Positions 22,654 through 32,727 of a DNA stretch of 64,000 bases are shown here, one piece after another. A model generated the notes under the pieces. That model was not told where the DNA came from. It did not search any database and saw nothing but the letters and a program-made list of their open reading frames with translations. This stretch comes from Panax quinquefolius (Eukaryota; Streptophyta; Magnoliopsida; Apiales; Araliaceae). The stretch is from NCBI GenBank assembly GCA_020205615.1, contig CM035170.1, positions 27,933,568 to 27,997,567 of the forward strand, read 5' to 3'. How positions within the stretch are numbered: the stretch's first letter is position 1; the number at the start of each line of letters is the position of its first letter. The translations under genes were made by a program, and so were the position numbers.

Positions 22654-23949
22654 TCATTGACAAGTTAAACACCTTGAGATAAACTCTGCTATCCCTCTCT
22701 TCATATTGCTCCACCAAAATGTATGTCGTAGATCACGATACATTTTGGTACTCCCAGGATGGATTGCAAACGGTGTGTTGTGCGCCTCCATCATGATTTT
22801 ATACTTTAAATCAGGGTCGTTAGGAACACAAAGTCTGGAGTTGACTCGAAGTATTCCTTCTTCATCGATTCTTGCTTCCAGCATAGCACCTTCTTGCACT
22901 TTCTTCTTCATATGCATTAGCTCCAAGTCTGTAGCTTGAGCAGCTTTAACTTTATCGATTAAAGTCGGTTTTACTCGTATGTTTGCTATCATCATGTGGG
23001 TTCCTGGAGTCTTTATCTCTAACTCCATCCTTTGCAAGTCATACAAAATGGGCCTTTGCATTGACAATATTGCACTTGTACCCGCATATGATCTTCTACT
23101 CAGTGCGTCAGCTATCACGTTCGCTTTTCCAGGATGGTATTGGATGGTATGATCATAATCTTTCAACAATTCAAGCCAACCTCGTTGTCGCATGTTGAGT
23201 TCCTTTTGAGTGAAGAAATATTTGAGGCTTTTATTATCCGTAAAGATTTCCACTTTCACCCCATACAAGTAATGCCTCCAAATTTTAAGTGCGAAAACGA
23301 CAGCTGCCAACTTTAGATTATGAGTAGGATAATTCCTCTCATATTCTTTGAGTTTCCGTGAGGCATAGGCTATGACTTTCCCAAGTTGCATGAGAACACA
23401 TCCTAACCCTTTGCCCGAAGCATCACTGTAGATGACAAATCCCTCCGAGCCAGATGGTATTGTCCGAGCAGTCTTTGAAATGAGTCTCCTCTTGAGTTTT
23501 TGAAAACTCTTCTCACATTCCTCACTCCAACTGAACTTTGTATCTTTTCGAGTCAGCTGAGTTAATGGAGTAGCGATTCGAGAAAATACTTCCACGAATC
23601 TCCGATAATAACTAGCTAATCCGAGAAAGCTACGTACTTCAGTCACTGATTTAGGTTGCTCCCAGCTTTGAATAGCTTCAATCTTTGCTGGGTCAACAGA
23701 TATTCCATGACTTGATATCACGTGCCCAAGGAATCTGACTTCCTCAAGCCGTAACTCGCATTTCTTCAACTTGGCATATAACTTGTTTTCACGAAGCTTT
23801 TGGAGTATCAGCCTCAAGTGTTGCTCATGATCTTCACGGCTTTTGGAATATATGAGGATGTCATCAATAAAGACGACCACAAAATGATCCAAATAATCCT
23901 TGAATACTCGGTTCATCATATCTATGAAGGCAGCAGGAGCATTAGTCAA
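22654..23949 (-). pseudogene. RT C-terminal half, RNase H and integrase zinc module, element B
   Basis: An uninterrupted 431-residue minus-strand frame. Residues about 1-35 hold [15 protein letters not shown] and [13 protein letters not shown], with FIDD the catalytic RT motif. VRFLGHVIS and [13 protein letters not shown] are the thumb. RNase H follows, with [15 protein letters not shown] (first Asp), ATHNLKL-like sequence, [12 protein letters not shown] and [11 protein letters not shown] (last Asp). The C-terminal 55 residues are the integrase H2C2 finger ([11 protein letters not shown], then RCLTCQ). Frame ends on a TGA next to a CAG-type site near 22652. Such a long open frame suggests a recently active element. 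Confidence 0.93.
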
Positions 23950-24262
23950 TCATAAAGACATGACTAAGAATTCATAATGCCCGTCATCAGGAGTTACGAA
24001 GCGATCTTTGAAATATCCTCAGTTTTAACCTTCAGCTGATGATATCCAGAACGAAGATCAATCTTTGAAAAAAATGGTGCTCCTTGTAACTGATCAAATA
24101 GGTCATCAATACGTGGCAATGAGTACCTATTTTTGATGGTGACATGATTTAATTCCCGATAATCAATACAAAGTCGCATACTCCCATCTTTCTTCTTCAC
24201 AAATAGAACATGAGCACCTCAAGGAGACGTACTAGGACGAATGAAACCAATGTCTAACAATT
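23950..24262 (-). pseudogene. RT N-terminal half (fingers and palm), element B
   Basis: Frame 23994-24200 reads [20 protein letters not shown], then [13 protein letters not shown] and [16 protein letters not shown], standard gypsy RT palm motifs including the first catalytic Asp. It loses frame at [10 protein letters not shown] near 23994, where a CTG-type site (GATCGC on the minus strand) differs from the family pattern, and then rejoins the downstream 431-residue frame. This one break may be technical rather than real. Confidence 0.85.
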
Positions 24263-24263
24263 C

Positions 24264-24960
24264 CTACAATTGGGTCTTTAACTCCTGAAGTTCAATAGGA
24301 TCCATTCGATATGGGGCTTTGGAAATGGGTTTTGTACCGGGTTCAAAGTCGATACAAAATTCAACTTCTCGCTCTGGGGGTAGGCCAGGAAGTTCTTCAG
24401 GGAATACGTCAGAAAATTTATTAACAATAGAAATATCCTTCAAATCTGACGTATTTTTGTTTAAATCCGTGACATGAGCTAAGAAAGCTTGACATCCGTT
24501 TTTCAATAAACGAATAGCTTTATGGCTTGAGATGACCGTGATTGATTTTAATGGTTTGGTCGCTTGAATTAGCATAATAGGTTTATTAGGAATATGAAAG
24601 CTAACAACCTTACAAAAAATAATTAATTTTAGCATGATGAGTAGTTAACCAATCAATCCCTAGAATCACGTCAAATGCAAGTATTTTTAAGGAGATAAGA
24701 TCGACAGTAACGTAAGTTCACGATTTAAATCAAACATGACTTATAAGCGAGTGGATGTAATGAAGGTTTCTCCTAATGGAGTTTCAATAGATAAGTTAAA
24801 GTCTAATTTCTCCGGAGTCAAATTTAAAGGTTGAAGGCAAGTAGGAGAAATAAAAGAATGGGTAGAACCGGTATCAAATAAGGTATAGACTTCACTAGAG
24901 TTTATGATAAGCTTACCCATGATAACCTCATTCGGGTTCCTTGCTTTCTAGGAGGTCACA
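24264..24960 (-). pseudogene. Protease and protease-RT linker, element B
   Basis: Minus-strand sequence near 24867-24875 encodes DTG in a FDTGSTHSFIS context, the aspartic protease active site that cleaves Gag-Pol. The C-terminal GIDWL lies near 24650-24660. A 123-residue frame (24264-24635) then carries the linker SIVNKFSDVFPEELPGLPP, REVEFCIDFEPGTKPI and PYRMDP that precedes RT in Tekay-like pol. The protease and linker are in different frames. Confidence 0.8.
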
Positions 24961-26153
24961 ACAAACGCCCTCCCTTGCACTACTGGCTTTGACTTTTCGG
25001 GGCGACCTTTGGTGCCTCCATCCTAAATTTGAATTTGTCTTTGGTGAGCGACAAAATCGAGCTAAGTGACCTTCCTTCCACAATTATAACATGCTTTGGA
25101 CATCATCATCGTGATTTGGGTGATGTGTCCCTCCCTCCGTATTTGAAGCATATGATAGGTGGTCATTCTCCTTCCTTAACAACGGGTCTTTGGTCTTGAC
25201 GTCTTTCCATCATTGTTGAATCTCCTTTTCTTGAAATGTCCATTTTATTGTCTTGGCTATGATTACCACAAAGTGGTTACCATTTACGGCATGTTGATTC
25301 CTCCACGCTTGTTGTCACCGTTTTGATGATATTACCACTTGTATTTTCATTTTGCACGGCTGCTTTCTCTTGGTTGTGTTGACTCGTTATCGGCGCTCCA
25401 ATAAGCGTGCCCTATTTACAACATCTCGAATACAAACACGCTTTATGAGAAATAAGATATTGGCGTATCTCGGTTTCAAGCCTCTTAAAACATTCGCGTC
25501 ATTCGTTCCTCATTATCGACCAAATGGGATGCAAAGCGGGATAACTCTGCAAATTTAGCCTCGTATTGCAACACGGTCATATTGTTTTGCTCTAACTTGA
25601 TAAACTCCACCTCGTTCATATGATGAATACTTTCGGGAAAGTACTTGTCGTTGAAAATCTATTGGAACTTCTCCTAAGACATCTTGAGTGCGTTAAAGTG
25701 GAGTGCGTTTTCTGATTTCCACTAGTAATCTGCTCTTCACACAACATGAAGGTGGCGAAGGGAACCTTTTGCTCCTCGGAGCATCCCAAGACATCAAATA
25801 TCTTGGTGATCGCTTTATCCATGCTTGACCTTAAGTGGTTTTGGCTCTCCAATAAACTCCGGTGGTCCCGGCTCCTTGAAGCTATTTAGCGGTGTAATCG
25901 TCGAGAGTTTCTAGTGTTTCCACCTATATTTTTGGACATGAGCCGCTCTACTTTGATGTTGCATGAATTGCATAAAGCCTCTGAACATTCCATCGTTCAT
26001 CATTTGGTCAGTGTTGTTGTTTGCATGAGGATTGTCGCCTTCCTGATGCACATTATTTTGATTGTTGATCTGTGGAGACTCAATGGTTTCTTGTGCTCCA
26101 TTGCTATTCTCAATATTCTCGGATGCCATTTTCAAATCATCGCCACAAAACAA
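24961..26153 (-). pseudogene. gag of element B, with two zinc knuckles
   Basis: Starts near 26153 with a Gln/Asn-rich N-terminus (NSNGAQETIESPQINNQNN, MQFMQHQSRA). A middle piece (25616-25852) fits the capsid-like Retrotrans_gag domain. Two CCHC-type motifs are recognisable on the minus strand, near 25265-25300 and near 25030-25075; the second starts CYNCGRK and then shifts frame before its His. Gag would form the particle and bind RNA. Frameshifts split it into at least four pieces. Confidence 0.75.
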
Positions 26154-26302
26154 GGGTTAATTGACATGCAACATATTATCCATATACTCTGACCAACCAA
26201 TTAAATACCAAATAAACTTAGGTAGGTCATACTAGCGAAGGAATTCCCCGTCTCTCCCTCCTAGTTACGGTCTCACATCTTAGCCAGGGATCATATCCCT
26301 AA

Positions 26303-26314
26303 GCTTTGATACCA
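26303..26314 (-). promoter_or_regulatory. Primer-binding site of element B
   Basis: Minus-strand TGGTATCAAAGC, one base from the tRNA-Met-type TGGTATCAGAGC, lies two bases from the right LTR edge (26317). Confidence 0.8.
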
Positions 26315-26316
26315 AC

Positions 26317-29264
26317 TGTGACGCCCCCAAAATAGGTATACATCACCTATTCTGAGTCGCCAGATACATGGTACAGAATTCAAATACAACTTAATAATAC
26401 AACTGTCGTGTACAATATGACAAAACATAAGCTGTGAGTTTGAATACAAATATTGTATACTAGAGATTATACAAACTCAAAAGGAGTCCTCATTACAATT
26501 ATTATCACACTATTTCACAGAATAGTGAGGACTACTAATGCTATCATCTGGTCCGTCACTCCGTTCCCCAACTAGTCCCTGCTACGTTCTCATTTCCTGA
26601 AGAGAACAATAAAAGTAAAAGGGTGAGCTCAACTAGCCCAGTAGAAAATATTATGACTAAGATAATGCATAATATATTATCGTTAGCCTTCAACAATGTT
26701 AAAAGCGATACAATATAACAACCATCAAGTTTAAGCTGCAATGAACAAGCAATCCATTAAAAGAGTCAGTAGAGAATAAAATCTACTATCTTTTATGATT
26801 TAAAAGGTTTTCATCACTTTTATCATTGGGACTCGACTTAATAAATAATCCACATCATCGAATCACCCCTGCAATATTGCCAAGGATATTCTTTAGTATC
26901 ACGACCACAATTATCCATGCACTACGGGCCAAGAATATTTGTGTATTCATCAATGGTCATGATCATGCCAACAATCGTCCATCAATGCACTACACAGGCC
27001 AATGAGGACTTTTACCACATCATTTATAATATTACGGTCATGATTATACCGAATAATCTCTGGTCATAATCATACCAAGTCCATCTATGCACTACAGGCC
27101 ACAGATGACTTTCAACAAAATATAAGCATGATGACGATGACAATGATATAAGAATTCAATAAAACAAGTTCGAGAATTAATTTATCTCGGAACCAATAAC
27201 GTCCATATTGTCAACATGATATTTCTTTGTGGAGTAAAATTCAAGAATGCTCGGAAGAATATTTAAATGAAAAGATACTGGATGAAGCGCAAATATCAAG
27301 GATATTCCACTAATTTCATGGAGTATAGAAGTCAAAACTTTAACCAACTGAGTATAATAAGGAATGGAATAACAAAAGAAATCACCAGCATGCGATAGAC
27401 GCGCACACGGAGTTATTCCAACAGAATAATAAATAACGGAATCAGTCCCACATAAAACGCATGCAGATAGGATATTCCAAATGTAATAATAAAGAAGGAA
27501 TCGGTCCGCGTAAAAGCGCATGCATGTGATATATTCAACAGAATAATAAAGGCGTAATCAGTGTCCGGCGTAAAACGCATAGCAGATAGGATATTCAACA
27601 TGATAATAAAGATTTAAAACCAGTCCGGTGTAGAAGAAGCGCATGCATGGATGTTCCAATGAGAATAATAAAGAATGGAATACCGGAAGAATTTCAACAA
27701 GTATAGGGTTGCTGCAGTATACTGAGTTATTCAAATGAATAATAAAGAATGGAATAACAGAAGTTCTCTTCATGGATAAGAAAGAAATAATACTCCCTAC
27801 CTTAGAAAAACTGGATACTGGAATAGTGAGGTAGCAGACTTCTATTATTATTTCTATAATTTCTCTCTATAATAATCGCTCTAAAGCTTTTGTGAATTGG
27901 TGAGAAATGAAGGAAGAATGAGCTTTTATTTATAGAAAAATATAGTTTCGATAATTGCACGTTTTGGGGCTCGAAAAATTACAGTACAATACCTCCAAAT
28001 TTTTCTTTATCTTTAATTTAGTCATGGAAGTATTATCAAACTTGCACCACCTCCCCTAATAGTAAATAATGTGATTCAATAGTAAATTATGTGAATCAAT
28101 AGTTCTAGACATGTTAAAATACAAATTACAGTATAGTGCCTCCATCTATACCTCTATTTTTAACTTAGTCATGCAAGTATTATCAATCTTGCACCAACTC
28201 CCCTAATAGTAACAAGAATGTGAAACAATAGTATACACATGTGAACAAATATTTATAATCATGTGAAATAATAGCAATCAATTGCTCATTTATCTAGTTA
28301 AATACCCGATTGGTCAATATAACCTCCAGACATCAATTATTATCGAAATAATTGTCGATTTTCACTAACACAAATAATTCCAACACAATGAAACTATTTT
28401 TATCAAAAATATAAATTTTGAAATTTCGAAGTTTGATTTTTCTCGAAAAAGTTAACTGTTGACTTTTTGACCAAATAGTGAATTCTGGAAAAATTTGTGT
28501 TTATAGACTATTTTTACTAATTTCATCGTTCCGGACTCAAATATCACGTTCGCGTCTCCAAATTCAACTTCGAACACAACTTCAATTTTAATAACATTCA
28601 TCATTAATATTATAACTCACAATATTTATCAACCAGGTCGTTCCCAGGAAAGAGGGGGCTTTTCAATAAGGATTTCTCCCTATTGACGCGTAATTAGGTG
28701 ACCAAACCTCTAACTTCTAGACATTGTAAATATTGCAATTTAATAATATGAATAACTTTGTCGTCTCAATTATTGATTTAATAAAATAACATATTATGTA
28801 GATGATACTATGACAATAATCGAATCAATAATATAAGAGATATGATGCAGCAATTACTGTAGCAATAATTGAGTATAACTGAGTGACTTCTCACGTAAGC
28901 ATCAATAATCAATATCGTGTGCTACTATACAACCACGCCAGATATTCTTTGTACTTTTTACTCTAGGGTAGTTCAACAGTTAACGGTAAAACTTCCGCCA
29001 TTATTTTCATAAAGTATTTTTGTCGTTTTCGTAATCCGACAATAATTTCGTTGTGGGGGTCCACCAATGATTGTGCCGTTGTACGAATATTCCCTGTTAA
29101 AACGAATATTCCCCGACCAATCGAATATTATATAACAACTTGCGTACTTTGCAAAATTTGTAAATATTACCCACAACTATAACATTATATCAAATCCACA
29201 CCATAATATTCAAAAATATATTTCGAGAAAATTTAATCTTTATTCAAAAAGTTGGGGTCTTACA
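26317..29264 (-). repeat. Right (5') LTR of element B (2948 bp)
   Basis: Begins TGTGACGCCCCC next to the primer-binding site and ends GGGGTCTTACA next to the TTTAT duplication. Differences from the left LTR are few and cluster at CAG/CTG sites (for example 26924, 26974). Confidence 0.93.
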
Positions 29265-29434
29265 TTTATGAACTAATTCTTGATTCTGACTCCTTGATCT
29301 ATTTTTGGTAAACGTGGGGCTTGTATATGGGACTGGTGTGCAACAAAAATTCGTGGGTTTTGGAAAAGAGAGAGAGAGGTGGAGTATTTGAGCAAAAATG
29401 AGCTAAGTTATTAAACTTTCTCTCTCTTTATCTC

Positions 29435-29442
29435 TATATATA
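29435..29442 (-). promoter_or_regulatory. Probable TATA box of the A LTR
   Basis: Minus-strand TATATATA in GCAATATATATAGAGAT, followed by a GAGAGAGAAAGT leader and a CT-rich stretch. The motif is kept in all A copies (near 36552, 38490, 45640, 58140 and 60070). Confidence 0.45.
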
Positions 29443-29626
29443 TTGCATACAATGAATTGGTTGAATTAAGTGGCTGAGCTGCTGTTATTTGAAGTCAATG
29501 GAGTTGTTGGATTTGGTCACCAACTTCTCCTATTGTCAAAACCTATGGCTAGCTTCAATTATACAAGATGGGCAAAATGGTCTTTTGATTTTCCAATTTA
29601 ATGGCACTTTGGTAACTTGTCAAACC

Positions 29627-30567
29627 CTTAGGGTTTAGGGTTTGTGTTAGGGTTTGAACCCATTAGGGTAAAAAAAATAATTTCTAGAATTTACAATTTA
29701 GGATTTGCACAAAAATAAATAAATAAATAAATTTTAGTTTCTAAAAATTTGAAATTAGGGTTTCCTAATCACATAGACTTGATAATTAGGTTTATGTTTT
29801 ACTTATTATCATTAAGCATGCATAATTAGCAATTAGGGTTTATAATTAGCAAATTTAGGGTTTATAATTTAGAAAAATTAATAATAAGGATTTATACCCT
29901 TAAAAAATTTAGGGTTTTGAAAATAATTAAGATTCTCCTTAACTAGGGTTAATATCTTTAAAACTAGTCATTACAAACATTATCATGATTACATAACTAC
30001 ATAACAAATTCTTAAAGTCATAAATGGCCTTTGAATTAGGGTTTCAAATCAATTAGGGTTTATAATTTAAATATTAGGGTTTCTTAAATTAGGATTTCAA
30101 ATATTAATTAGGATTTCTCTAATTAACATTAAATTCTATAATACACCACTTAAATCAAAAAACACAGTTATATAATAGTCTCGAACTCATAATTGAGTTT
30201 CAAATTAGGGTTTCTATTTGGTAATTCACCAATTATTATTTAAAGTTTCTAGTTTCAGAAATTAGGGTTTATAATTAAGGTCTCCTATAATTAGGGTTTT
30301 CTATAATTAGGGTTTTATGTATAATACCTATACTCATTTACATTAACACGATTACCACACAACTTACACAATTCTTTAAAGCCGAAATTGACCTTTTGAA
30401 TTAGGGTTAACAAATTAATACTAGGGGTTTGACATTATACACCATAATTGACCAATCATTGTCAGTCCACAAACATACAGTACATATGTATAGTACTGAA
30501 AAATTAAAATATAATATTATTATATTTTTATTCTCATCCATTGATAAAAATCTAAAATTAGGGTTTG
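29627..30567 (-). promoter_or_regulatory. Telo-box (AAACCCTA) array in the U3 of the A LTR
   Basis: The plus strand has 15 exact AGGGTTT words in about 940 bp, most as TTAGGGTTT, plus near matches (CTAGGGTTA, AGGGGTTTG). On the element's sense strand these are AAACCCTAA, the plant telo-box, lying 180 to 1130 bp upstream of the probable TATA box. Telo-boxes bind TRB-type Myb proteins and occur in promoters of genes active in dividing cells. The array recurs in every A LTR copy. Only the first three are nearly contiguous, so this is not an ordinary telomere tract. Confidence 0.6.
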
Positions 30568-30968
30568 GATTCCATATCTGATTTATCTTCCATATTTAAC
30601 CTTAATATTTAAGGTAAAATAATTAACTTATTAATCTATACTAAAATTCATATAATAAAATAATTATTATCATTATTCTAAAAATTATTTCAAATATTAT
30701 TTAAAGAATATATAATTTTATTTTCATGGAAAATAATTAATAAAAATATTTATACTATAAAATTAATTATTATAAGAATATACTTTATAATAATCAATAA
30801 TTCTAAAATAAAATTATTTGTAAATATTCATGTAATAAATATATTTTTATTTACCACATAAATACATATACACATTATCTTGTACAAATCCTCATCTTTA
30901 AAATAATAATAAAAAATTTATATGCAAAATTTTTGATTTATTTATACAGAAATTTTCAGGTTGTTACA

Positions 30969-30987
30969 TTCACCCTCCCTTATAAAG
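30969..30987 (-). promoter_or_regulatory. Polypurine tract of A1
   Basis: Minus-strand AAGGGAGGGTGAA ends exactly at the LTR start TGTAACAACC. It should prime plus-strand DNA synthesis. The same tract is present in A2 (39998-) and, slightly altered, in A3 (61598-). Confidence 0.75.
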
Positions 30988-31680
30988 AATCCGTCCCCGG
31001 AATCACCGTTTTAAAACCTATACATACCAGGGTACATAGCATACACAATCATCATGAGTAGATCTCGATCAAAATTGATCGAATCGATCTTTTAACTATT
31101 CAACATAAAGCTTATCTATTCGCTTAAACGGAAATTTGATTTCTAATAGAAATCAATTTCCTTCTTCAAAATAATTTATAAAATAATTTACTATATATAA
31201 GAAAATAATATATAAGAAATAAAATTGGTTTGAGTAATACCTAGAGTTACATCCCCGGCTGCTAGAGTTTCTTGAACGGTCATGTTGAAGACGCTTGCGG
31301 TTGATTTCGTTGGTTTGATTTGTTGATGTTGTTCCCGTCGTCGCCAATGTTTTATTGCCTTTCCTTGTTTACGCATTCCTTGCCTCTATTCTTCTTCTTG
31401 GATAGTCTTCCACCTTATACTCCATTGATTCACACTTAAAACACACAAACTTGCCCTTTATCTACTTTCCTTTTATCGTATAGGTGACAAAACTATCTTT
31501 TGCCCCTTCGTTACCCTAGCTATCACAAACGCATCAACAGGGTCAAGTGATCTTCCGAATCTTGGCAGTACAATGGCCTTGAAGTCTTTGACGTTCGTCG
31601 ATCGATTATCTGGTTGATCTTTCGGCGACTGGTATTCCGTTCTGCATAGCTTAATCGTCCATATTAGCAAAATTCTGTAT
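30988..31680 (-). pseudogene. gag remnant of A1 (matrix/capsid piece, decayed zinc knuckle, Asn/Gln-rich tail)
   Basis: A 65-residue frame (31473-31670) contains VLPRFGRSLDPVDAFVIARVTKG, which resembles the PP-x-F-x-G..DP..A start of plant gypsy Gag. After its stop, sequence near 31430-31446 encodes CFKC, followed by Tyr where the His and last Cys of a CCHC knuckle should be. Downstream is a Thr/Asn/Gln-rich tail (31153-31347). A2 has the same pieces at 40501-40698 and 40181-40375, so they were in the founder. This suggests A descends from a gypsy element that lost pol. Similarity is by eye and weak. Confidence 0.4.
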
Positions 31681-32332
31681 CGGGTCTAGTTGTCCTCTAG
31701 CTTTGTTGACGTGTTCTTTTGTCCATGTATTTCATTTTCGTCTCCTTGGCGGTATTATCACAATTTATTCTTTATTCTTATGCTTTATCGTATACGTATA
31801 ATCATATAACACAAAATTCTATATTTTGATTATCATGTACTCAAAATATTATATATTTTGAAAATTTGGTTTTTTTTCTGCATTAACCAGTACTCATATA
31901 ATTAACTACTATTTTTATACCAACTTATTTCATTAATCCCATATAAATTCATACTCATGTCGCTTGACATACCATAGCACATATTGCTTTAATCATCCGC
32001 TATCCCTTTGTGACTCAAAGGTCGGGAATCGCTGACACAACTTATACAAAATTTGAAATTTTTTTACCTTATACAAACATACCTATCATATACATAACAT
32101 AGAATCATACATATTCATGTAATACTAGTACTACTTATTTCTTACGCCTCCACTAAGGATCAATTGCTTAGAAATCAGTTTATTCCCATTATCCTCTATA
32201 ATCCATTTACACCTAATTATACTTAGTTCGTCCAACTTACAACACATTATGAGTTTAGGAACTCACCACAAACATATGAGTTTAAGAACTCGACATTGAC
32301 CACATATTCTTTAATTATACTTTACCTATCAG
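31681..32332. other. Non-coding middle of the A1 internal region
   Basis: AT-rich, without a useful frame on either strand. It includes the near-identical words TATGAGTTTAGGAACTC and ATGAGTTTAAGAACTC (about 32249-32294). It is conserved in A2 and A3. Confidence 0.5.
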
Positions 32333-32545
32333 TTATACTATCGTTTCAGGGTCCGGTACTATACTTTCCAAAATAACCACCTCATTGAGGTAGCTTTCAA
32401 TGTGAGCCTCTATTTTAGCTATTGGCTTCGTTATTGGCTCGGTTATGGAGATTGACTTCTTCTTTATGATTTGAGGGTATCCTAATCCTTTTCTATCTGA
32501 CATATACACACTTAAGTTATCCTGATTATCATTTAATATATACAC
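32333..32545 (-). CDS. Small conserved ORF next to the A1 primer-binding site
   Basis: A 70-residue frame (SVYMSDRKGLGYPQIIKKK, SYLNEVVILESIVPDPETIV) with no recognisable domain. A2 has a longer version (41365-41622, 85 residues) that differs at only a few positions. A3 is frameshifted (about 62965-63190). It starts within about 200 bp of the primer-binding site, the position of a Gag N-terminus. It could be residual gag or an unrelated peptide. Confidence 0.3.
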   Translation of the reverse strand: MYILNDNQDNLSVYMSDRKGLGYPQIIKKKSISITEPITKPIAKIEAHIESYLNEVVILESIVPDPETIV

Positions 32546-32712
32546 ACAACAATTAATAGTTTTATATAAGTTATCTTTTATTTTGTTCGACGATGAACTA
32601 GTTCAATTCATCTCCTTTTTAAACTCTATATGAGTTAATCGTATTTTCAACGTTTCCCTCTGTTCCAAGGTTATAGCCTAACGTCTAGCCCACCTAAGGT
32701 TTTTAACCCTAA

Positions 32713-32724
32713 GTTCTGATACCA
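32713..32724 (-). promoter_or_regulatory. Primer-binding site of A1
   Basis: Minus-strand TGGTATCAGAAC, one base different from the tRNA-Met complement TGGTATCAGAGC that A2 keeps exactly (41745-41756). Confidence 0.8.
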
Positions 32725-32727
32725 ACT

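Larger units (their letters stand above)
18523..29264 (-). mobile_element. Element B: complete Tekay-like chromovirus nested in the A1 LTR (10,742 bp)
   Basis: Both ends are defined: plus-strand TGTGACGCCCCC at 18523 and GGGGTCTTACA at 29264, with TTTAT duplicated at 18518-18522 and 29265-29269. LTRs are 18523-21483 and 26317-29264. The internal region (21484-26316) reads gag, protease, RT, RNase H, integrase with a chromodomain-like tail on the minus strand, the chromovirus order. Wording (YEELPLKSWI..VLWRNH tail) fits the Tekay/Del clade. LTRs are similar to each other, so insertion is fairly recent. Frameshifts and one TGA interrupt pol as read. Confidence 0.93.
15041..30968 (-). repeat. 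Left (3') LTR of A1, split by element B
   Basis: Plus-strand ends are TGTAAAGCCTCC and GGTTGTTACA, so on the sense strand the LTR reads TGTAACAACC...GGCTTTACA. Element B plus one TTTAT copy (10747 bp) interrupts it, leaving 5181 bp. The interrupted site is intact in the other LTR copies: ACCTTTATGAAC at about 36380, 45471 and 57967. An ORF starting MKPELGASRY near the left end recurs in every copy but is antisense to the element and is not a gene. Confidence 0.85.

Noticed and set aside
25352..26192. Plus-strand ORFs at 25352-25558 and 25914-26192
   Set aside because: Shadows of the minus-strand gag of element B.
29627..29660. Interstitial telomere (TTTAGGG array)
   Set aside because: Only about three units are nearly contiguous; the rest are spaced telo-box words inside an LTR and are present in every A copy, so this is not a chromosome-end relic.
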